64,000 nucleotides of DNA, taken from positions 264,195-328,194 of the forward strand of contig GG745337.1 of NCBI GenBank assembly GCA_000151295.1, written 5' to 3'. The notes under the pieces are model-generated. The model was given only the letters and a program-made list of their open reading frames with translations, was not told the DNA's origin and made no database searches. Positions 32,574-42,460 of the stretch are shown here, piece after piece. The DNA is from Allomyces macrogynus ATCC 38327 (lineage: Eukaryota; Blastocladiomycota; Blastocladiomycetes; Blastocladiales; Blastocladiaceae). Within the stretch, counting starts at the first letter, position 1. Every line of letters begins with the position of its first letter. A program made the translations under genes and the position numbers.

Positions 32574-34309
32574 ATGGTGGACACCATCGCCAAAGCATTC
32601 GCAGTCTCTTTGGTGCAGGCACAGCCCGCCCCAGCTCCGCGCTCTCCGCCTCCGCCAGTTGCTAGCACTGCCGAGCAGGTCGCCCATGCGCTCATGCCCC
32701 AACCAATCTCGACCAAAACGCTGCGGCCGCGCGGGTGGAAACAGTCGGACCATATTTCGAGCATGGATTGGCGCTACTCGCCGCTCTTCAACTACCTCGA
32801 CTCGGGCGAGTTCCTGTCGTCTAACAATGGCAAGTATCATCTCGTCATGGAGTCGTCGGGCGACCTCACGCTCTACCACTCGTGGACGTGGATCCCGTCG
32901 AACCAGCTCTGGTGCAGCAACTCGGCCGGCCGCGGCGACGGCGCGCCCTACACGCTCGAGATCAGTTTGGATCGGTCAGCTGCGAGCGCCGTCCACATCA
33001 CGTCCAAGTCGGGCGCGATTGTGTGGGACATGGGCGTGCGCAAGGAGCCGACGGCCAACTGCCTGTCTGTGTCGGACGAGGGCAAGATCGTCGTCTCAGA
33101 TTGTACGTTGGGCCATTTTCCATTCATTCGTATCGCTCTCGCGCCGCCGCTGTCCGTTTTTGCCGATGAAAAAAGAGGTGAAGGATCTAACAGCGCGCTC
33201 GCACGCAATGGTCTCCAGTCTTCCGCTGCGAAATTTTCCACACGATCGAGCCGGCGCCCAAGCCTCGTCGCGACACGTTTGCAGAGACCGCCTTTCCCTC
33301 GATCTGCGACGCCATGGCGACGACCATCGCCATGCAGGACGCGATTCTCGCATGCGCGACTTCGGGCGATGCCGTCGCTGTTGCACTCACCAAGGCCATG
33401 CCCACGCTCTTGCGCCAGATCACCACGGCGGAGACGGCCGCCAAGACGATCATGCAGGACCTGGACGAGCTCATGTCGATGGCGTTCGCAACACGACCTG
33501 AAATCGCCACCATGCTCTATGAGTCGCGGTACGACCCGTCGTCGTTGAGTGCCACGGCCAAGGCGCTCGAGCAGCAATACGATGCGGTGCTCAAGTCTTT
33601 GTTCGATGTCACATGGTTTCGCGAGCGTGCCGAGCGCATGGTCAAGAGTGCCGAGGAACAGCACGAGCTGCGGCTGCAGAGATACCGCGAGGCGCATGGA
33701 ATTGAGCGCTTTGTTGCCGACACGACCTGGGTCCGTTGTTTGTTTTTTCGGTGCTTGCGCTGGCTCACTTCATTTCGGGCCGGAAACTGACGTGGCCTTG
33801 GTGTATGCATTTAGGACATCTCGACGGACGAGATTGATCACGCTCGCCACGAACTCGAGATGCGCAAGAACGACGAGATGGAAAAACGCAAGCCGCTCAA
33901 CGCTTTGGACGCGCAGCTTGTCGCGCTCTACATGCGCAAGTACGGCGCCGACGGCAGGAAGGAAATGGCCACGCTGCGACTTGCTGGGCTCGAACTTGAA
34001 CTGGACGCACTCAGGGGCGAGTATCAGCGGTACTTACCGGTTCAGCAATGCGTGTTCTCTAAGTGCCTGCAATTCGGGAACCCGACGCGCGTTCTCAAGC
34101 GCGAGCCGTGGCCGTCGGGGTTCGTCACGATGACGCCCCTGATTTGTGCGCTCAAGGATATCGTCAACGCGCTCTTGGCTGCCGAGTTATTGGGCGAGAC
34201 GGAAAGGGCGAGGCTCCAGATCCAAATGAGCGAGATCGAGTCGAAGGGCGAACAAATCAAGCAGCGCAAGATTGAGAGCTGCAAGGCGCTCGAGGAGTTC
34301 TTTTATTAG
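32574..34309 (+). CDS. Bulb-type lectin + helical domain protein, copy 2 (intact)
   Basis: Exons 32574-33102, 33219-33730 and 33815-34309 give 511 aa, all phases consistent. Residues about 60-175 form a bulb-type (B-lectin) domain: YLDSGEFLSSNNGKYHLVME, SSGDLTLYHSWTWIPSNQLW, CSNSAGRGDGAPYTLEISL, SGAIVWDMGVRKE. The remaining about 330 residues are predicted helical by eye (ITTAETAAKTIMQDLDELMS, RAERMVKSAEEQHELRLQRY, MSEIESKGEQIKQRKIES) with no recognised catalytic motif. There is no signal peptide, so it would be cytosolic or non-classically exported. Known fungal B-lectin proteins bind glycans in defence or storage roles; what the helical half does is unknown. The region matching the hydrophobic segment of copy 1 is polar here. 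Confidence 0.78.
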
Positions 34310-34876
34310 CGGGGTGGAGAGATTTTGTTGGTGCTCTGTTTTCGAGCAAGGATGGTTGCATGTTGCGATTCATCATTTGATGGTGGTTGCTTGCTGTGTC
34401 GGATCTGTCATGTTTGGTTGTGGCGCCAGTCCAGTCCCAGCGACGCGACGCACGACAGGCCGCCCCATACTGTTCGTTGCGATGCGCGTGTCGAAATCCA
34501 ATCGCATTGTTCCTTGTCTCCGCGCACAGTGTGCACTCTCACAGAGTCGGCTGCGTTGTGGTTGCTGCAAATGTGATTTGTAGCCTGCATTTCAATGACC
34601 ACAGACTGAAGTTGGCCATATTCAGCCGCGCCCCCTCCCCAGCATCTATGAGCAGATCAACACTGGAACCACAAAGTGAACCTTCTCCAACCCTGTCTAT
34701 GCGGGACGACTGAGCGTTGTTGATTTTGCCGGGTGCTGATCATGTCCGACGCCGCTGCCCAAATCCAAATCGGCGTTGCATTCTCGAATCACAAGGAGGG
34801 CCAACCAATGTCTATTTCTACCGTCAAAACCGTACACATCACATCTAGCACCAAAAAACACGGAGCCATCCTCTCT
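34310..34876. other. Intergenic (convergent)
   Basis: 567 bp between two convergent stops, AT-richer, with no coding support. Confidence 0.45.
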
Positions 34877-36755
34877 CTATGCGGCCACGGCCATATTCCA
34901 CCACGACGTCGCACACTGCGCCTCCCTCGCCGTCGGCTCCTTCCACTCCTCGTCCGCCGACTCCCTGCGCACTGGCGCCATCGGCACGCCCACATGCGCC
35001 GGTAGACCGAGCGCCGTGACCGTTTTCGGAGCGACCGTGTACCCGAGCGCGTGCAGCATCCGCACCACCCCGGGCCCAAGTGGGGAGACATTGTTCTTGA
35101 CAAACAGGTCGGCCATGGTGCGGTCACCCGTCGTCACCGACGTGCCGGCGGGTGGAGGGAGGTTCTTGATCGCGATACTGTAGAGCGTGGCCCCTTTTTG
35201 CGTGACTGGGCGCAGAATGAAGTTGCCCGTCGCGTCAGCGGCGACGTGCGTGAGGGACGAACCGAGCGCGTAGGTCGTGGGCGTATACAGCGCAACGAAT
35301 TCGGGGCCCGCCGACGCGGCGGTGCTGTTGGTGGCATCGCGCTTGCGCAGGAACGCGTTGGTCCCGCCGCCGTTCGTGCTATCGCTCGGGCCACCGTCTT
35401 CGCCGGTGCTCACCTGCGCGCCGCCCGCGGCGGGCGCGGTGTCCCCACCACCACCTCCTGAATCCGCACCGCTGGCTGTCGCGTTGGCCACCGACGGCAC
35501 CAAATCCGGGAACACGAATGCGATCCCGCCCGGGGTCGTCGTTGCGCGGTAGAGATCCTGCGCAAACGGCCCGACCTGCGACGCGAGGAACTTGGTGTAA
35601 AAATCAGTCGCGGGCAGGGCGCGCAATTTGCCCGAGGACTTGTCGGTGACGGCGCACGTCTGCATCAGGTAGGCGTAGACGCGCAGCGGCATTTGCGAGA
35701 CTGTGTTAAACAGGAACTTGTCGAAGATGGCGTGCGGCAAGAAACCCGCGAATTGCTGCGGGGTAGAGGACGTGGCCGCGGCGGCGACGAGCGGGTGCGG
35801 GGAGAGGAATTGGGTCGTGGGGGTGTCGAGGCTGTAGTCTTGCGCGTAGGCGTTCCACGACGACGACAAGCCCATGCCGTGCAAAAGCTCGTGCACGACG
35901 AGGTAGAGCGCGTCGGTTTGGTCGGACCCGATCGCAGCGTCGCCCTGCCGCAGTATAACGAAGCAAACGAGTGAGCAATCCATCCAGCGCTAAATTTCCG
36001 CCCAACCGTGTCCATACCTCAAACCACAAATTCGCGTCGGCATTCAACTGCGCCGTAATATCCGACTCTCCCCACTGCAATTGCGACACGACCAGCTGCT
36101 TGGCGAGCGCCTGCGGGTACGTGTACACCGGGTCCACCCCGACCAACCCGTACAAATTCCACTGCGAGCTCGGGTACGCCGACCCGAGCGCGTCGCGCAG
36201 CCGGTCCGAGCACTTCTTGCTATTCGTCGACGCTGATGGCGGCGCCGTGCTCTTCTTGTCCGCGACCGTGCTATTCACGAGCGCCGAGTCGGTCCCATTC
36301 AGCGCCGAACCCGCGAGCAGCGGTGCTGCTGCGTCGTTGCAGAAGGACCGGTAGACGGCGTTCACCGTGACGGTTTGCGTCAGGTTGAGCAGGTTCGAGT
36401 AGATGGCGCCAGCCGTTTTCAGAGTCGTCGCCATGGCTGAGCACCGCGCGGAGGGGACAGCGGCCGTGCACGAGAGCGAGAATTGGAACATGCCCGCGAC
36501 AATAGGCGGCTGCGAGGTGGCCGTGTCGGTTGCGAGCTTCTTGTTGCTTGTCGTCGTCTTGACAGTCGCCGGCTCGTAGGTGACCGGGTGCACCGGGTCC
36601 CAAACGGCATCGTAGCGCAGTGCCGGTTCGTGCGGCGCGATTACGACGGCGGCGCGCGTTGTGGCAGCCAGGAGCAGGCACATCATGGCGAATACGCTTG
36701 CAGAGTGCCATCGCGGCAGTGTGCGAGGCACGGCTTGGCGCGGACTTGCGGCCAT
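34877..36755 (-). CDS. Secreted HExxH metallopeptidase-like protein
   Basis: Two exons (36018-36755 and 34877-35944) give 601 aa. The N-terminus MAASPRQAVPRTLPRWHS followed by VFAMMCLLLAATTRAA is a signal peptide. The centre, just after the intron, reads YLVVHELLHGMGLSSSW, a zinc-site HExxHxxG motif, but the third metzincin ligand (His/Asp at +10) is not in the expected place. A serine/glycine-rich stretch precedes a conserved C-terminal part (LYTPTTYALGSSLTHV, SPLGPGVVRMLHALGYT). Several fungal secreted proteins have this HELxHGxGxxS layout without assigned substrate, so activity is inference. N-glycosylation sites are frequent (NLTQ, NGTD, NSTV). Divergent to the Cys-rich gene that follows. 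Confidence 0.7.
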
Positions 36756-37230
36756 GGTTTCGGTCCGAGACGCCGCCAGCGCGGGCGTGCACCGGCACGG
36801 CTTGCACAAGAGCGGGTCGCGATCCAGTTGCAGCAAGTATGAGCGTCGAGTCGTTGTCGGCGGATGCGATGGCAGCGATGCATGGATGGCGAGCAACGGA
36901 TGGGCTGTCGCTGCTGTTCCTGATGTGGCGAGGCGCGTCCAGTTGGGCCGCCTTTTCGAATCCCAGGCCGAGCGCGCCAGGAAACGACCCACGCGGCAGA
37001 TCACCAACAAGCACACCACGACCAACGGCGGCGCGCCGGCAGCACTTCAAGCACTTTCTTGACCGTCTCGACAACAGCATTGCAAGCCCGTCACGTCGAA
37101 TCGCCTGCGCTCTCGACTATCGACTGCTTGGCCGACCATATCCCTGGACTGACCTCCCTCGGCCAAAGTGTTGGCACCTATCCGCGCGGTTTCGACCAAA
37201 AGTACCGAATCCCAGCTGCAAGCGCGGGCC
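36756..37230. promoter_or_regulatory. Divergent intergenic region
   Basis: About 475 bp between the secreted HExxH gene and the Cys-rich gene. Open frames here are antisense extensions or chance; no clear promoter element. Confidence 0.35.
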
Positions 37231-38400
37231 ATGGAAGTGTCCATGTCGACGATTCAGGTCGTGTCGGGTCTCGTGATGACGGGCTCAACCACGTTTCCCG
37301 GCATCGCGACATCGACGCGTCCGCCGGCCTCGCCATCCATTTGCCAGACAGCCCAATGCCCAACCGGGTACCAATGTGCGTGGGAGCCGGCGACGTGCAG
37401 CGTCTCCACCCGAAATTCCATGGTTCGGGTCGTAATTTGACGCGATACGCCCGGGTTGCCAGGTGTCCCGACCAACTCGCAGGCTCGATACGAATGCATG
37501 CCCAATGCAACCTGTTCTGGGTGCCAGATGCCGTCGCGGTGGATGCGATGGGTCTGCCCTGACGGCGTGTCGGTGGTCGCGACCGTATGTCGGCAGCAGA
37601 GTAACGGAACGTGCGCGGCCGGTGCGTTGGCTTCGCGCGTTTAGTGGAGCGCGGGAATGTCACGGAGAGCTGATCTTGGATTTTGTGCTCGTGTAGCTCA
37701 CATTGACTGCCCTGGATCGCAAGCCGGCGGCGGGACCACAAGACCAACATCAAGCGCGGTGGCATCAACACCGCCAGCTCGCGCGTTCACAAGGGCCAGA
37801 CAGTCGATGACGGGGCCGTCGACGGCGACAACTTCGTCCTCGATGACAACGACAACGATGGCAAGAACGAGCATGCGCTCGTCATCTCTCCCCCGCTCGT
37901 CGTCTCTTCCGCGCCGGACCACGCCGGCCACCACTGTACTGTCGACAACGACTTCCTCGACGCCAAGCGCAACCTCTTCCCCACAAGGCCCATTTCCCGC
38001 AGCACCTGCTCCCGCGCCCGCGACCTGCGTGCTCTCGTGCACGCCGTTTGCGTGCACCGCGTCGAGTAATGTGACTTTCACGCCCTGCTTGCCGTCCTCC
38101 AACACACATCTGTCGCGGTACGAGCAGTGTCTCCTCTTGCACGCCGTGTGCGAGCCGCAGATTTCGGCCGGGGGCACGTGCGGTTTCACGCGGCAGGAGC
38201 CCGCGATTTGGGACTGTTTGGTTGGATCCGCTACCAGCACGTCCGCCGTCCCTCCGGAAGACAGCGCCACGTCGACCCCGGGGGCCGGGGATGTGGTGGA
38301 AAAGAGTGGCGCGGATGCTGCGCGTCGTTGTGGGACGGCGTGGTGGGCGCGCGTGGCGGTGGTGGCGGTCACGGTTATGGTGGCGATTCAGGGTTGGTGA
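37231..38400 (+). CDS. Cys-rich, Ser/Thr-rich surface-type protein (tentative)
   Basis: Built from three frames that need splicing near 37420-37470 and 37620-37690, so boundaries are approximate. The first part has closely spaced cysteines (CQTAQCPTGYQCAWEPATCS), the second another Cys cluster (YECMPNATCSGCQMP, TVCRQQSNGTC). A long Ser/Thr/Pro-rich linker (37760-38000) leads to a third Cys block (CVLSCTPFACTASS, YEQCLLLHAVCEP). The end is a hydrophobic C-terminus (VAVVAVTVMVAIQGW) with small residues before it, as in GPI-anchor signals. No clear N-terminal signal peptide is visible, which weakens the call or means the first exon is missed. Likely cell-wall or surface role by composition only. 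Confidence 0.4.
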
Positions 38401-38757
38401 GACTTGGAGAGAGCGCGGACTGGAAATGGGACTGGGATAGCAGGCCACCGACGTGATTTGGTGCCGTCGCGACATGATTTCTTGCGCACAAATTGTGTAA
38501 ATATCTATCATCCATAATCTAACGCTGCTCCCGTCGACTCTCGTCGACTCTCGTCTCTATTGGCGTGCCTCGCAACATGTCAGCTGACAGCGGCTGACCT
38601 TGTCGACAGTCCCCGCATCGCGCTATGTGCCCACCCTTGCGCACGAGCCACGGCGCCCAGCCACACCGACCGTAACGTTGCTCACAGTCGCATCGACCGA
38701 CCCGCGCCTGCCTCTCCCCGGTCGACCGTCAACTCGATCCGCGCGCGCCCTTTCACC
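38401..38757. other. Intergenic, NAP1 promoter side
   Basis: 357 bp upstream of NAP1, with pyrimidine-rich segments near the start codon typical of fungal housekeeping promoters. No TATA box identified. Confidence 0.4.
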
Positions 38758-40120
38758 ATGAACTTTGGCAGTACGTGCAGCGACACCATGCCCCGCCGTC
38801 GCGTTGCCGGACCCGCGCTCCGCGCGCTGCTGACCGTGCGCCGTGCCGTAATGCTGCCCATCGCTGACCGCGCATCGGTATTTCCCTGCCCACAGACGTC
38901 CCCGAAGACCGCGAGGAGCTCGACATTGCGACCCTCCCCAAGGAGGTCAAGGCTCGCCTCAATGCGCTGCGCAACCTCGAGGTGCGTCTCCAGCTCGTAA
39001 CCTTGCATCGCGTGCGCCGCGACCCTCATCCGGGGGCCAGTTTCCGCGGCGTCTCCGGTCGCTCTGCGCGCTGTGGGGGTCGCCGACAACGTGTCCACGA
39101 CGACGGCCGTGCGCCCGTTGGCGTGTCCGGCGCGGAGAGCTGTGTGGTGACGCCAGCACCCCGCACCGCAACAACGCCCGTCCACACCGCACGCATCGGC
39201 CGCCGCCCGACTTGAATTCGACTCCCAGCCCGCAGTAGTCCTCTAACGCTCTCCCCTCCCCATCCAACCAGATCGCGCAGGGCAAGATCCACCGCGAGTT
39301 CCTCAAGGAGCTGACGGAGCTGGAGAAGAAGTACCATGCCAAGTACACGCCGCTCTACGAGAAGCGTGCCGCCTACGTGACGGGCTCGGCCGAGCCGACC
39401 GCCGACGAGACCAAGGTGCCCGAGGGCGTGACCGATTTTACGACGCTCGAGCTCGACGAGGGCCAAGTCGAGCAGACCGGCCCTGCCACGGGCGTGCCGC
39501 ACTTTTGGCGCACGGCACTGCTCAACCACCGACACATTGCCGAGCTCATCACCGAGCAGGACGAGGAGGCCCTCGCGGCGCTGCAGGACATCAAGGTCGC
39601 CTACCTGAACGACAACCCGGGCTTCTCGCTCGAGTTTGTGTTCGGTGACAACGACTTCTTCACCAACAAGTCGCTCACCAAGTCGTACTACCTCGCCGAG
39701 CCGACCGACGTGACCGACAACGACGAAGAGTACATTTTCGACCGCACTGAGGCGACGCCCATCAACTGGAAGGACGGCAAGGACCTGACGGTCAAGGTCG
39801 AGATCAAGAAGCAGCGGCACAAGGACACGAACAAGACGCGCGTCGTCAAGCGCACCGTGCCTGCTGACACCTTCTTCAACTTCTTCAAGTCGCAAAAGGT
39901 GCCGACCGGTGCCGAGACCGAGGACCTTGACGACGACGAGGCCGAGCTGCTCGAGCAGAAGCTCGAGCTCGACTACCAGGTCGGCGAGGAGATCAAGGAC
40001 AAGATCGTCCCGCAGGCGCTCCGGTGGTTCACGGGCGAGGCTGCCGACGACGAGGACGAGTTTGGGTTCGACGAGTTTGATGAGGATGACTTCGATGAGG
40101 ATGACGAGGACGACGAGTAA
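38758..40120 (+). CDS. NAP1: Nucleosome assembly protein 1
   Basis: Histone H2A-H2B chaperone of cytoplasm and nucleus. Exons 38758-38770, 38896-38981 and 39272-40120 give 315 aa. The first coding exon is only 13 nt (MNFG plus one base) and joins in phase to NVPEDREELDIATLPKEVKA. Family landmarks: LPKEVKARLNALRNLE, HREFLKELTELEKKYHAKY, PLYEKRAAYVTG, GVPHFWRTALLNH, DNDFFTNKSLTKSYYL, NWKDGKDLTVK, SFFNFF-like DTFFNFFKSQ and an acidic Asp/Glu C-terminal tail (FDEDDFDEDDEDDE). Slightly short at the N-terminus compared with yeast NAP1. Intron 2 is 290 nt, the longest intron I can support in the window. Confidence 0.95.
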
Positions 40121-40725
40121 GCGCCAAGCGCCTTGTTGATGTGCGCGAGCTTCTGTTCGTTCCGCCGCGCGCGTCGTGTCTCGTCGTTTGAGTCGGGTTC
40201 ACGCTGGTGTAGCTTTTGCGTTTGGTTCCTTTTTGTGGTTGGTTGGTGTTCTCCCATTGTTTCCAATATGACCTCGTGTTCCTGTTTCCTTGGCCGGCTC
40301 GTCTATCGCATGCATCGTGCCGCCGTCGGCTGCCGCATCAGCGTTCGTTTCCCTTCGTCCTGGACTCGGACGCACATGCGAGAAAACCTCAACTTCCGGT
40401 GGCTCGATGGCGTTGTTCTCCTCCCTGCGCGCTGCTGTTCTTGTTGAACGTGTCGTGGTTTTGTCGGTGGTTGGTCATCGCGCGTCAAAAAGGCTTGTGG
40501 ATTGGCACGCCAAAGAGCAACGTTCTGCTGGCTGCGTCGCGCGCCCCCTATATAATCCAGACCCCACCCGCGGCCCTCGTCAATCTCCTCTCCTCTCCAC
40601 CAACGATCTCTTATCGCGACCCGCGCTTCGCTCGCTCTGCTTCACACTGATTTTATCACGGCGGACCTCACCCAACCCGACTTTCCGACTCCCGCTTCCC
40701 AGCCAACCAAGAAAAACTTGCAACC
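40121..40725. other. Intergenic with strong promoter of the nucleoside phosphorylase
   Basis: 605 bp: NAP1 3' flank, T-rich middle, then a TATA box at 40549 and a pyrimidine-rich leader running up to an ACC-ATG start at 40726. Confidence 0.5.
40549..40555 (+). promoter_or_regulatory. TATA box
   Basis: TATATAA in the context CCCCCTATATAATCC, 171-177 nt upstream of the start codon and followed by a CT-rich tract, fitting a strongly expressed gene. Confidence 0.65.
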
Positions 40726-41868
40726 ATGGGCCTACACGCCATGACCAACGCCAACTTCCCGGTCGACGCCGAGGGCCACACCTACCACGTTGGCGTCAAG
40801 CCCGGCGAAGTCGCCAACCGCATTATCACGGTCGGCGACCCGGCGCGCGCGATCCTGATTGGCAGCTACCTCGACGGCGGCAACGTGATTGATGCCACCA
40901 ACTTCAAGAAGTACCTCAACTACGTCTCCAAGGATATCGTTATCAAGACGTCGCCGCGCCTGTTTACCACCGTCACGGGCCGGTACAAGGGGGTGCCCGT
41001 CTCGATTGTCGCGATTGGTACGGTTTCCCTTTGCGATTCCCGCGGCTTTGTGCAGTTTGCTAACCCCAGAGTAGGCATGGGCGTGCCGATGATGGACTTT
41101 TTCGTACGCGAGGTGCGCGCCGTCGTCCAGGGCCCGCTGCACATTATCCGGTTCGGGTCGTGCGGGTCGCTCGGCCGCGCGCGCGCCGGTGACATGATTG
41201 TCGCGACGGACTCGATGGCGTGCTCGCGCAACTACAACTACTTCCACAACGACGAGGACCAGGAGCTCTCGGAGACCGATTTTGCCGAACTCATGGTCAA
41301 GGGCGAGGGTCCCTACACGGTTTCGACGACGTGCCCTGCCGACGCCGAATTGACCGACGCGGTACGTCCTGTCGTCGCTGTTATTGCTCATGAGCATTAG
41401 TTAACTTTGGTTGCTGACTTGTGTTTTGGGGATTGATGATAGCTCGTTGCCGCGCTCCACGCGCACGTCCCGACGGGCGTCGAAGTGCATAAGGGTCTCG
41501 ACATCACCGCCGACTCGTTCTACTCGTCGCAGGCGCGGCAGGACCCGGCGTTCCGTGACCAGAACGCGCACCTCTTCACCTACCTGACCGAGGCCTACCC
41601 GACCGCCGAGTGCCTGCAGATGGAGTCGTTTGGCCTTCTCCACCTGGCCAAGTCGGCACGCCCGCTGCCGTCCGGCAGTAAGTCAATTCGCACCGCCGCG
41701 TGTGCCATGGTCTTTGCGCACCGCGTGCAGAACACGTGGGTCGACCCGGCGCTCGTGGAAGCGCTGCAAGCCAAGGCGTCGTTTGCGATCTTGGACGCGG
41801 TGATTGCCGTTGAGATCGACGCCAAGGAACTGCATCCGGAGGAGGGCAGCGTCTGGGCCAAGAACTGA
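40726..41868 (+). CDS. Uridine phosphorylase / PNP-family nucleoside phosphorylase
   Basis: Phosphorolysis of a nucleoside to base and (deoxy)ribose-1-phosphate. Exons 40726-41017, 41075-41361 and 41443-41868 give 334 aa. Family motifs: ITVGDPARA (phosphate loop), VSIVAIGMGVPMMDFF across intron 1, IIRFGSCGSL, and LQMESFGLLHLAK, the M-E-S type ribose-binding motif of uridine phosphorylases. Sequence features point to the NP-I superfamily, uridine phosphorylase branch; purine substrates cannot be ruled out from sequence alone. It has a TATA-containing promoter and a pyrimidine-rich 5' UTR. Confidence 0.88.
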
Positions 41869-42460
41869 GGACGCAACCGGGTGGAGAGTGATCGCCCGTG
41901 GTGTCCCGTCCCGCCGGATAGTTGCTTTTGATTTGCTCATTTCATTCGGGGTCGTGGTGCTCGCGCCGGGCCTAGTCGTGGATGGCTTTGTCCCGTGCCG
42001 CTTTTTCGTTCCTCGTTGCTCTAGGTTCCTGCCGGGGACCTTCGTCAAATAGACGCTCTGTACATTTCGCTTGCGTGCTTTTCATGGTGGTTCTGAACGG
42101 AAGATGGTTGAAAGGACACATGATTTGCTGACGATTGGAGATCAGCGTTGCAACGCTGGGAGACGAGGACATTTCATTTCTGACCTACGATCACCACGAT
42201 GGCTTCCTTGCCCGCAGCACGGCCTCTCGCGCGCTCCAACTGGTCGAAATCGATTCTCGCGCGCAACGTCGTGCTTTTCGATGCTCCTTGGCAACGCGCG
42301 TCGTCGAGACTGATCGGCAAGCTGGTCGATGCTGCTGCATGGGCCGTTTGCTGGTGAAACGAACGACACATGGCAGATCACCAACCTGCAAACACCAAGC
42401 TCTCTCCGACATTTTACCAACCACGCGCTCTGATCCACACCACTCCACACAGCGACCACG
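41869..42460. other. Intergenic
   Basis: 592 bp between the nucleoside phosphorylase and the TmcB-like gene. No gene or clear element is seen. Confidence 0.4.
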
